NCBI GenBank assembly: GCA_964486295.1
Contig: CAZAMF010000001.1
Span: forward strand, 62,001 to 126,000
Reading direction: 5' to 3'
DNA: 64,000 bases
From: CALBZG01 sp964486295
GTDB taxonomy: Bacteria; Bacillota; Clostridia; Peptostreptococcales; Anaerovoracaceae
The position numbers were made by a program, and so were the translations under genes. Positions 35,074 through 44,700 of this stretch are shown here, piece after piece. Numbering within the stretch: position 1 is the stretch's first letter; each line of letters starts with the position of its first letter. The notes below the pieces were generated by a model. That model worked only from the letters and a program-made list of their open reading frames with translations. It did no database searches and was not told the DNA's origin.

Positions 35074-35090
35074 CGATGGAGGATTAGGAA

Positions 35091-35579
35091 ATGGATCAGG
35101 TAAAAGGAAAAGTTCATAAATATGGCGACAATGTGGATACGGATGTAATCATTCCAGCCAGATATTTAAACATAGCAGACAGAAAAGAACTGGCTGCTCA
35201 TTGCATGGAAGATATTGACCCTGAATTTATTAAAAAAGTGAAAGAGGGGGACATGATCGTAGCCGGCTATAATTTCGGATGTGGTTCTTCCCGCGAGCAT
35301 GCGCCGATCGTCATCAAGGAATCCGGCGTCTCCTGCGTGATCGCCAAGACGTTTGCCAGGATATTTTACCGCAACTCGATCAATATCGGACTTGCAATAC
35401 TGGAATGTGAAGAAGCCAGCGGCAGAATCGATGCGGGTGATGAAGTCTCCATCAATTTTGATACGGGCGAGATCACAAATGTGACTAAGGGTGAGACCTA
35501 TCAGGCGCAGCCGTTCCCGGAATTCATAAAAGACATTATTGCAAAGGGCGGCTTGCTGAACTCGATACAATCAAGCTAA
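35091..35579 (+). CDS. leuD: 3-isopropylmalate dehydratase small subunit
   Basis: 162 residues, short LeuD matching the LeuC2 type. The swivelling-domain motif NFGCGSSREHAPIVIK and the N-terminal DNVDTDVIIPARYLN are conserved. It partners LeuC encoded directly upstream. GGAGG precedes the ATG. Confidence 0.96.
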   Translation: MDQVKGKVHKYGDNVDTDVIIPARYLNIADRKELAAHCMEDIDPEFIKKVKEGDMIVAGYNFGCGSSREHAPIVIKESGVSCVIAKTFARIFYRNSINIGLAILECEEASGRIDAGDEVSINFDTGEITNVTKGETYQAQPFPEFIKDIIAKGGLLNSIQSS

Positions 35580-35600
35580 TCAGAAAAAGGAGTAGGATCC

Positions 35601-36674
35601 ATGGATTATAAAATTGCGGTAATCCCCGGTGACGGGATCGGCCCCGAGGTTGTTGAACAAGCATTAAAAACGCTGGAACAGGTCGGCTTCAAATATGGCC
35701 ATCGTTTCAACTTCGAAAAGGCTCTGGCTGGAGGTGCGGCCATAGATGCGGTTGGGAAAGCCTTACCGAAAAGCACGCTGGAGACATGCTATAGGAGTGA
35801 TGCGGTACTCCTGGGCGCAGTGGGAGGATGGAAATGGGATACACTTCCCGGCAACCAGAGGCCTGAAACAGCGCTGCTGGGGCTGCGGAAGGAGCTTGGT
35901 CTTTTTGCGAATCTCAGACCGGCCATACTTTTTGAAGAATTGGCAGACGCCTGCCCGCTTAAGCCTGAAATCGTCAGAGGAGGGCTGGACCTCATCGTAG
36001 TGAGAGAACTGACCGGCGGTATCTATTTCGGAGAGAAAGGCATCAAAAACACGGATATGGGCGTAGCGGCCTATGATGTCGAACAGTATTCCGAAGAAGA
36101 AGTAAGAAGGATCGCTGTGGTGGCTTTTGAAATGGCCATGAAGCGCAACAAAAAGGTCACCAGCGTCGACAAAGCCAACGTACTGGAAAGTTCAAGACTC
36201 TGGAGGCGAGTCGTCACCAGTGTGGCTGCCGATTATCCGGAAGTTGAACTGAATCATCTGTATGTGGATAATGCGGCGATGCAGATGGTCAGAGATCCGA
36301 AGCAGTTCGATGTGATCGTGACGAATAATATTTTCGGCGATATCCTATCTGATGAAGCCAGTCAGGTGACCGGATCCATCGGCATGCTTCCGTCTGCCAG
36401 CCTGGCTAAGGGAAACTTTGGAATGTATGAACCCGTGCATGGCTCCGCTCCGGACATAGCGGGACAGAATAAAGCCAATCCGATGGCTGCCATATTATCT
36501 GCGGCGATGATGCTAAAATATACATTCGGACTGATCAGAGAAGCCGATGCGGTAGAGGCGGCTGTTAAGGCTGTTCTGGCAAAAGGCTTTAGAACACCTG
36601 ATATCATGGCTGCCGGCATGCAATGCATCGGAACCGCTGAAGCCGGCGAACTGATTGCAAATGAGATCAGATAA
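35601..36674 (+). CDS. leuB: 3-isopropylmalate dehydrogenase
   Basis: 357 residues. NAD-dependent oxidative decarboxylation of 3-isopropylmalate. Motifs: IPGDGIGPEV, RELTGGIYFGEKG, DKANVLESSRLWR, and the metal/NAD site NNIFGDILSDEAS with EPVHGSAPDIAGQNKANP. AAGGAG precedes the ATG. It is the last gene of leuACDB; the SRP RNA promoter begins 41 bp after its stop. Confidence 0.97.
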   Translation: MDYKIAVIPGDGIGPEVVEQALKTLEQVGFKYGHRFNFEKALAGGAAIDAVGKALPKSTLETCYRSDAVLLGAVGGWKWDTLPGNQRPETALLGLRKELGLFANLRPAILFEELADACPLKPEIVRGGLDLIVVRELTGGIYFGEKGIKNTDMGVAAYDVEQYSEEEVRRIAVVAFEMAMKRNKKVTSVDKANVLESSRLWRRVVTSVAADYPEVELNHLYVDNAAMQMVRDPKQFDVIVTNNIFGDILSDEASQVTGSIGMLPSASLAKGNFGMYEPVHGSAPDIAGQNKANPMAAILSAAMMLKYTFGLIREADAVEAAVKAVLAKGFRTPDIMAAGMQCIGTAEAGELIANEIR

Positions 36675-36714
36675 ATGATTAGACTCGTTTCCTGCCGGAT
36701 CAGACCAACTATCC

Positions 36715-36743
36715 TTGACGGGGAAGCCGAAAAAATATATAAT
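36715..36743 (+). promoter_or_regulatory. Promoter of the SRP RNA gene
   Basis: TTGACG (36715-36720), 17-bp spacer, TATAAT (36738-36743); predicted start near 36750. Confidence 0.8.
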
Positions 36744-36768
36744 TGAATTTGTCAATTTATCCTTTGAT

Positions 36769-36926
36769 AATTGCCCTTTGACGGCGCCGCCGGGTATGGA
36801 TTGGGTCCTGCGCAATAGGACTCCGCGAATCTTGTCAGGTCCGGAAGGAAGCAGCAATAAGCGGAAGCTCTTATGTGCCGCAGCTAAGCCTTCTCCAACG
36901 CTCAGCGGCGCCCTCAAAGGGCAATT
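36769..36926 (+). ncRNA. ffs: Signal recognition particle RNA (4.5S-like)
   Basis: Contains the universally conserved SRP54-binding hairpin (GTCAGGTCCGGAAGGAAGC, 36835-36853, GGAA tetraloop) inside a long rod. The ends pair over 20 positions: bases 36771-36790 against 36905-36924, with one mismatch. Total length is about 155 nt, longer than the E. coli 4.5S RNA and shorter than the Bacillus RNA with an Alu domain. A T-rich stretch (GGTTTTTTCATTGTTTTT) follows as likely terminator. With Ffh it targets nascent membrane proteins. Ends are estimates; dnaX starts 40 bp downstream, a common Firmicutes arrangement. Confidence 0.93.
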
Positions 36927-36966
36927 TGTCGGTTTTTTCATTGTTTTTATAACGTTAATAGGCGAT

Positions 36967-38538
36967 ATGTATCAAGCATTATACAGGACTTGTCGACCCG
37001 AGGTATTCGAAGAGATTCTTGGGCAGGAGCATATAGTAAGAATACTGAAAAATCAGCTTGGCAACGATTCAGTGAGCCACGCTTATTTGTTTTGCGGTAC
37101 AAGAGGCACCGGAAAGACAAGCACCGCCAGGATCCTTGCCAAAGGAGTCAACTGCCTGGCAGCCACCGGAAGGCCTTGCGGAGTCTGCGAAAATTGTGTG
37201 AGCATCAGCCAGGGGACTTTTATGGACGTCATCGAAATTGACGCCGCTTCCAACCGGGGCATCGATAATATCAGGGAATTGAGAGAAAGCGTGAAATACC
37301 CGCCGGCCGCCGGCCGCAGGAAAGTATATATTATTGACGAGGTCCACATGCTTTCAACGGAAGCTTTCAATGCGCTGCTGAAAACATTGGAGGAACCGCC
37401 TGAACATGTTCTCTTTATTCTTGCCACAACGGAACCCCAGAAATTGCCTGCCACTATCCTGTCCCGATGTATGAGGCTTGACTTCAAGAGAGTACCCGAA
37501 ACGGTGCTTTGCCGCAGCATGGAGAAGATCTGCAAAGACAGGGGGATCCATGCAGAACCCGGCGCGATCAGGCTGATTGCCGCAAATAGCGACGGCTCGG
37601 TAAGAGATGGCCTGTCTATCCTGGATCAATGTATCAGCACCGGCCAAACAGAATTAACCCGGGATGAAGTGCTTGAAATGCTTGGGTCCGCCGGAGAATC
37701 GGCTTTGACTGAAATCACAGAGCATATCATTCGGGGAGAGACCGCCCCTGCATTGATCAAAATCGATGAAGTGCTGGCAGACGGCAAAGATGTCAGACAG
37801 CTTATAAACGATATGATTTCTCACTATCGAAGCCTGCTGCTCTCCAAATATATCAAAAATCCGGAAGATATATTAAATTTGTCACTGGAAAACGCAGCGA
37901 GAATAAAAGAGCAGAGTGAGGCTGTAAAGCTGGAAGATATCAATCGGGGGATCCTGATGTTTTCCACCGCAGCACTGGATGCCAGATATTCGACTCAGCC
38001 AAGGATCCTGCTTGAATTAGCAATCGTCAGACTGGCGGAAGAACTCAGCCCGGGCAGAAGCGACGTGCAGTATACAAAGAAAATCAAGCAAAAGGAGCCG
38101 GAAGCGGAGACGACCAAGGAGGTCGCATCGGAAGAGGCTAAGGCGACTGTAAAGCCAGAGACAAAGATAGTCAGGCCGGAAGTGAAGTCTGCAGGTTCGG
38201 AAACTGGGGATCATGGAGCGATTTGGCTGGAAGCGCTGGACCGCCTGGAACAAGAAAAAGCGACTTTCAGATTGTTGAGAAACGGCACCAGGCTTAAAGA
38301 ACTGAATGAAAAGTGGATTGTGATCGAAGCGGCATCAGATATCCTGAAAAACCGGATGGAAGACAACAAAGATGTCATTGAGAACATCATGGAAATCGTA
38401 ACGGGTAAACGAAGAGGACTTCAATGCGCTGTGGCATTTCAGGAAAAAGGGCATCAAGAAAAACCCAGCCCTGAAAAAACAGCGATTCTGATAGAAAAAG
38501 AATTTAATGGAATAGAAGTAGAAATAGAAGAGGAGTAG
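36967..38538 (+). CDS. dnaX: DNA polymerase III subunit gamma/tau
   Basis: 523 residues. AAA+ clamp-loader ATPase: Walker A GTRGTGKTSTAR, the zinc module with cysteines between residues 62 and 77 (CLAATGRPCGVCENC), Walker B YIIDEVHML, and sensor region TILSRCMRLDF. A charged linker and tau-like C-terminal domain (EALDRLEQEKATFRLL) follow. An upstream in-frame extension runs through the SRP RNA and is not coding; MYQALYRTCRPEVFEEILGQ at 36967 is the family start. The ribosome binding site is weak. It heads dnaX-ybaB-recR. Confidence 0.96.
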   Translation: MYQALYRTCRPEVFEEILGQEHIVRILKNQLGNDSVSHAYLFCGTRGTGKTSTARILAKGVNCLAATGRPCGVCENCVSISQGTFMDVIEIDAASNRGIDNIRELRESVKYPPAAGRRKVYIIDEVHMLSTEAFNALLKTLEEPPEHVLFILATTEPQKLPATILSRCMRLDFKRVPETVLCRSMEKICKDRGIHAEPGAIRLIAANSDGSVRDGLSILDQCISTGQTELTRDEVLEMLGSAGESALTEITEHIIRGETAPALIKIDEVLADGKDVRQLINDMISHYRSLLLSKYIKNPEDILNLSLENAARIKEQSEAVKLEDINRGILMFSTAALDARYSTQPRILLELAIVRLAEELSPGRSDVQYTKKIKQKEPEAETTKEVASEEAKATVKPETKIVRPEVKSAGSETGDHGAIWLEALDRLEQEKATFRLLRNGTRLKELNEKWIVIEAASDILKNRMEDNKDVIENIMEIVTGKRRGLQCAVAFQEKGHQEKPSPEKTAILIEKEFNGIEVEIEEE

Positions 38539-38548
38539 GAGAAACAAG

Positions 38549-38902
38549 ATGGGAAAAGGTATGAAAGCCGGCAAAAAGCCGGGTGCGGGAAGTCCCGGAC
38601 AAATGCAGAAGCAGATGGCACAGTTCCAGGTAATGCAGAAAAAAATGGAGGATCTTCAGGCCGAAATCGATAAAATGGAAACAAGTGCAACGGCTGGTGG
38701 CGGAGCGATCACGGTCACTGTAAACGGTACAAAACAATTGACAAAAGTGGAGATAAAACGTGAAGTAGTGGACCCTGATGATATAGAAATGCTTCAGGAC
38801 CTCATCCTGACGGCCGCCAATGAGGCTCTGCGTCAGATGGAAGAGATTTCTTCCCAGGAAATGGGCAAATTAACAGGCGGACTCGGAATTCCGGGATTAT
38901 AG
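38549..38902 (+). CDS. YbaB/EbfC nucleoid-associated protein
   Basis: 117 residues; small dimeric DNA-binding protein conserved between dnaX and recR. A long helix (QKQMAQFQVMQKKMEDLQAE), the strand VTVNGTKQLTKVEI and a second helix (DIEMLQDLILTAANEALRQM) match the family. A Gly/Lys-rich N terminus and Met-rich helix are typical. TAGGAG precedes the ATG. Confidence 0.93.
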   Translation: MGKGMKAGKKPGAGSPGQMQKQMAQFQVMQKKMEDLQAEIDKMETSATAGGGAITVTVNGTKQLTKVEIKREVVDPDDIEMLQDLILTAANEALRQMEEISSQEMGKLTGGLGIPGL

Positions 38903-38910
38903 AAATAGAA

Positions 38911-39510
38911 ATGAAGTACTATGCGAAATCGCTGACCAAGTTAATCAATGAGTTGTCCAAACTGCCCGGCATAGGGAGCAAAAGTGCGCAAAGGCTGGCG
39001 TTTCATATTCTTTCCCTTGATAACAGTGAGGCAGGGGCTTTGGCTGCCGCTATTATTGAGGCGAAGCAATCCATGAAATATTGCAGTGTCTGCGGGAATT
39101 TGACCGACACCGACCCTTGCTTCATTTGTTCTGACTCCTCCAGGGATACCAGTACGATTTGCGTGGTGGAGAGCCCGAAGGATGTTGCGGCCATGGAAAG
39201 AATTCGCGAATTCAAGGGGTTGTACCATGTTTTGCATGGTTCGATCTCCCCGATGGACGGAATCGGCCCGGATGAGATCAACCTGAAATCGTTGATCGTC
39301 AGACTTCAGCAAAACGACGTTGAAGAGGTCATCCTGGCAACAAATCCGAATATCGAAGGCGAGGCAACCGCTATGTATATTTCCCGTCTGATCAAACCAA
39401 GCGGGATCAAGGTTACCAGAATCGCTCACGGGATTCCGATCGGCGGCGATCTGGAGTACACTGATGAGGTGACCCTACTGAAAGCCATCGAGGGCCGAAG
39501 AGAACTATAG
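38911..39510 (+). CDS. recR: Recombination mediator protein RecR
   Basis: 199 residues. HhH motif (LPGIGSKSAQRLAFHIL), C4 zinc finger (CSVCGNLTDTDPCFIC) and Toprim domain (TICVVESPKDVAAMER; EVILATNPNIEGEATA). It works with RecO/RecF to load RecA. There is no strong ribosome binding site in the 8-bp gap, so translation may be coupled to the preceding gene. A terminator follows. Confidence 0.96.
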   Translation: MKYYAKSLTKLINELSKLPGIGSKSAQRLAFHILSLDNSEAGALAAAIIEAKQSMKYCSVCGNLTDTDPCFICSDSSRDTSTICVVESPKDVAAMERIREFKGLYHVLHGSISPMDGIGPDEINLKSLIVRLQQNDVEEVILATNPNIEGEATAMYISRLIKPSGIKVTRIAHGIPIGGDLEYTDEVTLLKAIEGRREL

Positions 39511-39555
39511 GCTTTCACACGACAACCAAATCACTTCCAAAAAACAATTTTGCTA

Positions 39556-39594
39556 TAAAAACAGGACCGCTTTGCTGTTCTGTTTTTTGTTTTG
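39556..39594 (+). terminator. Terminator after recR
   Basis: ACAGGAC (39561-39567) pairs with GTTCTGT (39577-39583, one G-U), with flanking A-run and TTTTTTGTTTT. Confidence 0.75.
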
Positions 39595-39602
39595 GAAATT
39601 TA

Positions 39603-39631
39603 TTGTAACCCTCCAATTGTTGACATATAAT
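39603..39631 (+). promoter_or_regulatory. Probable promoter of the permease gene
   Basis: TTGTAA (39603-39608), 17-bp spacer, TATAAT (39626-39631). Confidence 0.55.
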
Positions 39632-39682
39632 AATTTTATAATTGTGCCACTATTCGTAAAATTGTTAAGGAGGAAAGGGTTC

Positions 39683-41362
39683 ATGGACGAACAGAATAAG
39701 TCGATCGTTGTCGATGTGAATGAGCATGGTTTAAAAAAGCATGATATCAAAATATCGACTGTCGTATTTATGATCTTCTGTCTTTGTGCTGCCGGTGCCT
39801 ATGGCATCGAGGAAATGATTCCCGAATCAGGCCCGGGACTAACACTCGTCATGCTGATTGTCCTTCCGTTTGTATGGAGCACGCCTCTTGGGCTGGTTGC
39901 CGCGGAGCTGGGTTCTGCAAGACCGCAGGAAGGCGGCTACTACAAGTGGGTACAGGAGGCTTTGGGTGAGTACTGGGGATTCCAGGCAGGATGGTGGAGA
40001 ACAATCTCTATCTACATTGACAATACGCTATATGTAATTTTAGCCGGCGGGTACATGGCCGCAACATGGGACTTGTCCAGCACGGCAGAGATGACATTTA
40101 AAATCGGAATGATCCTTGTTTTTACCTATATTAATATACGGGGTGTAAAAGATGTCGGCGTAGTGAGCAGTGTGCTTTCGATTCTGGTTATCTTTGCATT
40201 TTCCATGGTGGCGATCTGCGGGTTTCTCAATTGGACGCAGAATCCATTTATACCTTTTACAGCTGATGGGGACATCATGGGGGTTTCGGGCATCGCATTC
40301 GGAGACTGGGTTTACTATATCGGAATGGGCATCGCAATAGGTATGTGGATGTATTCCGGCTACGAATCCATGTCTACAATAGCGGGTGAAGTTGCAAATC
40401 CACAGGTGATACCGAAGGCTACGCTCATAACCGTTCCCCTGATCATGGCGGTTTATATTTTCCCAACCATGGCGGGACTCGCCTCTTTGGGCATGTGGGA
40501 AGATTGGGGAACCGAAGTCGATACGGTTGGATATGCCACCGTTGTAGAAACGTTCTGGGGCCAGGGCTTCGGGATATTCTTCGCAATTGTGGCGGTTTTG
40601 GCTCAATGTTCGATTTATAACACCTACATCGCTTCCGGCTCCAGGGGCTTCTTTGCATTGGCAGATGACCATCTAGCTCCTCCGGTCCTTGTAAAATGCG
40701 ATGCGAAACACGGTGTGCCTTATATCGCGGTGATCTCGGTGGCGATGGTCAATGTAATACTCTGTCAGTTTGCGTTTACAACCGTCGTGGTCATCGACGT
40801 GTTCCTCTTAGTATCCTCTTATGTCATGATCTTCATATCAGCGATGATTTTGAGAAAAAGAATACCGCCTGAAGAGTTGAAATTCAAAATTCCGGGAGGC
40901 TATGGATTTTTATGCGTCGTTTGCATAGTTCCTTGCATTATTGCTTTTATAGCATTCTTTATAAATGGAACGGATTATTTTATCGGGGGCATGCTTGGTA
41001 TCACTTCCGGCCCGATCCTATATTATATATGGAAGAGAATGTACGGAGGGCTGGCCAAAAAAGATCCTGTACGCTACCCGATTAATCCAAAGACAAAACT
41101 CGCCGTGGGCGACACAAAAAGAATGGCATTGAATTTTGGGATACTTTCCATCATGGGCTTCATTGCGTATCCATGGCTGATGTGGTTTGAAGGAGACTGG
41201 TGGGGCGAATGGGGGCCGGATTGGTACCTTGAATATTATGGATCCGGATTCTTGTCGGATTTTTACGGGATGATGAATGCGATCATCATAACAGCAGGTA
41301 TTTTTGCAGGTGTCGCGATACTGCTTTTCGTAATCAGCAGTAAAGTCGAACCGAGAAAATAG
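39683..41362 (+). CDS. APC-superfamily amino acid permease
   Basis: 559 residues with about 12-14 hydrophobic segments. The APC signatures are AAGAYGIEEMIPESGPGL in TM1 and AAELGSARPQEGGYYKWVQE after TM2. The ability to exchange amino acids such as glutamate/GABA or other amino acid/amine pairs is known for related subfamilies; the substrate cannot be read here. AAGGAGGAAAGGG precedes the ATG at 39683; upstream in-frame codons run through the promoter. It is a single-gene unit with its own terminator, beside pyruvate:ferredoxin oxidoreductase, which fits amino acid fermentation. Confidence 0.88.
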   Translation: MDEQNKSIVVDVNEHGLKKHDIKISTVVFMIFCLCAAGAYGIEEMIPESGPGLTLVMLIVLPFVWSTPLGLVAAELGSARPQEGGYYKWVQEALGEYWGFQAGWWRTISIYIDNTLYVILAGGYMAATWDLSSTAEMTFKIGMILVFTYINIRGVKDVGVVSSVLSILVIFAFSMVAICGFLNWTQNPFIPFTADGDIMGVSGIAFGDWVYYIGMGIAIGMWMYSGYESMSTIAGEVANPQVIPKATLITVPLIMAVYIFPTMAGLASLGMWEDWGTEVDTVGYATVVETFWGQGFGIFFAIVAVLAQCSIYNTYIASGSRGFFALADDHLAPPVLVKCDAKHGVPYIAVISVAMVNVILCQFAFTTVVVIDVFLLVSSYVMIFISAMILRKRIPPEELKFKIPGGYGFLCVVCIVPCIIAFIAFFINGTDYFIGGMLGITSGPILYYIWKRMYGGLAKKDPVRYPINPKTKLAVGDTKRMALNFGILSIMGFIAYPWLMWFEGDWWGEWGPDWYLEYYGSGFLSDFYGMMNAIIITAGIFAGVAILLFVISSKVEPRK

Positions 41363-41407
41363 TAATTAACCTCTAATCAAAAAGAAGGCTCAATATTTTT
41401 ATCAGCC

Positions 41408-41446
41408 AAAGGCAGCGATCCGTTTCTTCGGGTCCTGCCTTTATTA
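41408..41446 (+). terminator. Terminator after the permease gene
   Basis: AAAGGCAG (41408-41415) pairs with CTGCCTTT (41435-41442), followed by ATTAT. It lies in the 365-bp gap before the oxidoreductase, which otherwise holds only the palindrome and promoter below. Confidence 0.75.
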
Positions 41447-41580
41447 TATGCATTGAATAAAAAACAATAATTGCCGCAAATATTCGAAATATTCCAGACA
41501 AAATAGTGCTATTTAAAGGCAATTCATACTGTATTTTTTTTAAAACATAGTTCGGAATTCAAAATCGGAGTGTTCTAATT

Positions 41581-41629
41581 ATGTATACATAGCAATTTTC
41601 TTGACATAGCAGCTGCAATGCTTTAAAGT
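41581..41629 (+). promoter_or_regulatory. Promoter of the oxidoreductase with upstream palindrome
   Basis: TTGACA (41601-41606), 17-bp spacer, TAAAGT (41624-41629). The perfect palindrome ATGTATACAT (41581-41590) ends 10 bp before the -35 and may bind a regulator. The 9-mer ATGTATACA recurs upstream of citrate synthase at similar distance from its -35. Confidence 0.6.
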
Positions 41630-41727
41630 GTCTCTATACATTTTTTATGGAAAAACTTAAAGGGGTTGTAGATTTTTTGGAGGATTTACACAAAAGCCCC
41701 AAAAGATCTGATTAAAAGGAGAGGAAA

Positions 41728-44700
41728 ATGGCAAAACGTAAAATGAAAACAATGGATGGTAATACCGCGGCAGCCCATGTGTCATATGCATTCACGGATG
41801 TAGCGGCAATCTATCCAATCACGCCATCGTCGACCATGGCAGAGGTGACGGACGAATGGGCGGCATACGGAAAGAAGAATATCTTCGGGCAGGAAGTCAA
41901 GTTAGTGGAGATGCAGTCTGAAGGGGGCGCAGCGGGTGCGGTGCACGGATCGCTGGCTGCGGGCGCACTGACCACCACCTATACGGCATCCCAGGGTCTG
42001 CTTCTGATGATCCCGAACATGTACAAGATGGCAGGGGAACTGCTGCCGGCAGTGTTCCACGTGACCGCAAGAACGCTGGCAGCCCATGCGTTATGCATCT
42101 TCGGAGACCAATCGGACGTCATGGCCACAAGGCAGACGGGCTTTGCGCTGTTGGCCTCGGGATCGGTGCAGGAAGTCATGGACCTTGGCGGGATCGCGCA
42201 TCTGGCGGCTATCAAGGCAAGAGTGCCGTTCCTGCATTTCTTCGACGGATTCCGCACATCCCATGAAGTGCAGAAGATCGAAGTGATCGAATATGATGAA
42301 TTCAAGAACCTTTTAGATATGGACGCGGTGCAGCGTTTCAGAGACAGAGCGTTGAATCCGGAGCATCCGGTGATCCGCGGCACGGCCCAGAACCCGGATA
42401 TTTTCTTCCAGGCACGGGAGGCGGCCAACAAATATTACGAAGCAGTACCGGGGATCGTGGCGGACTACATGGACAAGATCTCCGAACTGACGGGAAGAAG
42501 CTACCACTTGTTCGACTATGTGGGCCACCCGGAAGCGGAGGATGTGATCGTGGCCATGGGTTCGGTCTGCGAAACAGTTGAAGAGACTATCAACCTGCTG
42601 CTTTCCCAGGGCAAGAAGGTGGGACTGGTTAAAGTCAGGCTGTACCGCCCGTTTGCACCGGAGTACCTGAAAGCGGTGATGCCGAAGACGGTGAAACGGA
42701 TCGCCACCCTGGACAGGACCAAGGAGCCGGGAGCTTTGGGGGATCCGCTTTATACGGACGTAAGGACGATGTACTATAGAGAAGAAAACGCGCCGGAAGT
42801 ATATGGCGGAAGATACGGCCTGGGGTCAAAAGACACCACACCGGGGCAGATCCTGGCGGTGTATGAAAACCTGGCATCTGCAAATCCGAAAGACCAGTTC
42901 ACCATCGGCATCGAGGACGATGTGACGTTCTCGTCGCTGAAACCGGCACTAGGCGTCATCACGGAGCCGGAAGGGACCATCCGCTGCAGGTTCTGGGGCC
43001 TGGGCTCGGACGGGACCGTGGGCGCCAACAAGAGCGCCATCAAGATCATCGGAGACAAGACGGATCTGTATGCACAGGGGTATTTCGCCTACGACTCGAA
43101 GAAGTCCGGCGGCGTGACGATATCGCACCTGCGGTTTGGAAAACACAAAATTCAATCCACCTACCTGATCAGTGAGGCGGACTTTGTAGCCTGCCACAAC
43201 CAGGCGTATGTGCATCAGTATGACCTTTTGAAGGGCCTTAAAAAGGGCGGCACGTTTGTGCTGAACTGCATCTGGGACGACCAGGAGCTGTCGCAGCATC
43301 TGCCTGCCGCCATGAAGCGCACCCTGGCAAAGAACGAAATCCAATTCTATACCATCGATGCCACCGAAATCGCTGAAGAGATCGGGCTGGGGAACCGGAT
43401 CAACATGATCATGCAGTCGGCGTTCTTCAAGCTGGCCAATGTGATCCCGGTGGAGGACGCGGTCAATTTCCTGAAGGAAGCGGTGGAGAAGTCCTACGGC
43501 AAGAAGGGCGCGAAGATCGTCAATATGAATAATGCCGCTATCGACCGCGGCGTTACCGATATCCACAAGGTGGAAGTGCCTGCATCCTGGGCGGATGCAG
43601 TGGACGAAGCCGAAGTAGAAAGAAATGTGCCGGAATTCATCGAGGAAGTGCTGATCCCGATGACGAGACAGGAGGGAGACGACCTTCCTGTGAGCGCGTT
43701 TACCGGGAGAGAAGACGGGACCTTCCCGTCCGGAACCGCAGCCTACGAGAAGAGGGGCGTGGCGGTACATGTGCCGGAATGGAAGCCGGAACACTGCATC
43801 CAGTGCAACCAGTGCTCCTTTGTCTGTCCGCATGCTGCCATCAGACCGGTGCTTCTGACCCAGGAAGAAAAAGAGAACGCACCTTCGGGCTTTAATGCCG
43901 TCAAAGCCAACGGAAAGGGTCTGGAGGGGCTGGAGTACAGAATGCAGGTATCGCCTCTGGACTGTCTGGGCTGCGGGAACTGCGCAGATATCTGCCCAGC
44001 CAAGGAGAAGGCGCTGGTAATGGTACCAGCCGCTCACGCGGAAGGCGAAGCAGCCAACTGGGATTATTCCATCAAGCTGCCGCTGAAGGACAAGCTGACT
44101 TCCAAAGAGACCGTGAAGGGCAGCCAGTTTGCGAAACCGTACCTGGAATTCTCAGGAGCCTGCGCTGGCTGCGGAGAGACTCCATATATCAAGGTCATCA
44201 CCCAGCTTTATGGAGACCGGATGATGATCGCCAACGCCACGGGCTGCTCATCCATCTGGGGCGCATCCGCACCGTCCATGCCATACTGCTCGGACGAGAA
44301 CGGAAGAGGCCCATCCTGGGCGAACTCGCTGTTTGAGGACAATGCGGAGTACGGCCTGGGCATGCTGATGGGCGTCAAGCAGATGAGGGAGAAGATCGAA
44401 GAATGCGCGAATGCGCTTTTGGATAAGGAACTTTCGGAAGAGCTGAAGAGTGCCCTGCGTGATTGGCTGGAAGCGAAGGAAGACGGCTCGAAAACCCGGG
44501 AAACCAGCGACCAGCTGATGAAAGCCATGGAGGGTTTCCAGACAGAGGATCCGGAAGTGAAGGCGCTTCTCAAAGATATCGAAGACCGGAAGGACTTCCT
44601 GGTGAAGAAGTCGGTATGGGCACTGGGCGGAGACGGCTGGGCCTACGACATCGGCTACGGCGGACTGGACCACGTGCTGGCGTCCGGCGAGAATGTGAAC

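Noticed and set aside
36715..36966. N-terminal extension of DnaX
   Set aside because: The frame is open but runs through the SRP RNA gene and its promoter; the family start is at 36967.
37900..38538. Programmed frameshift in dnaX
   Set aside because: No A-AAA-AAG-type slippery heptamer with a following stem was found.
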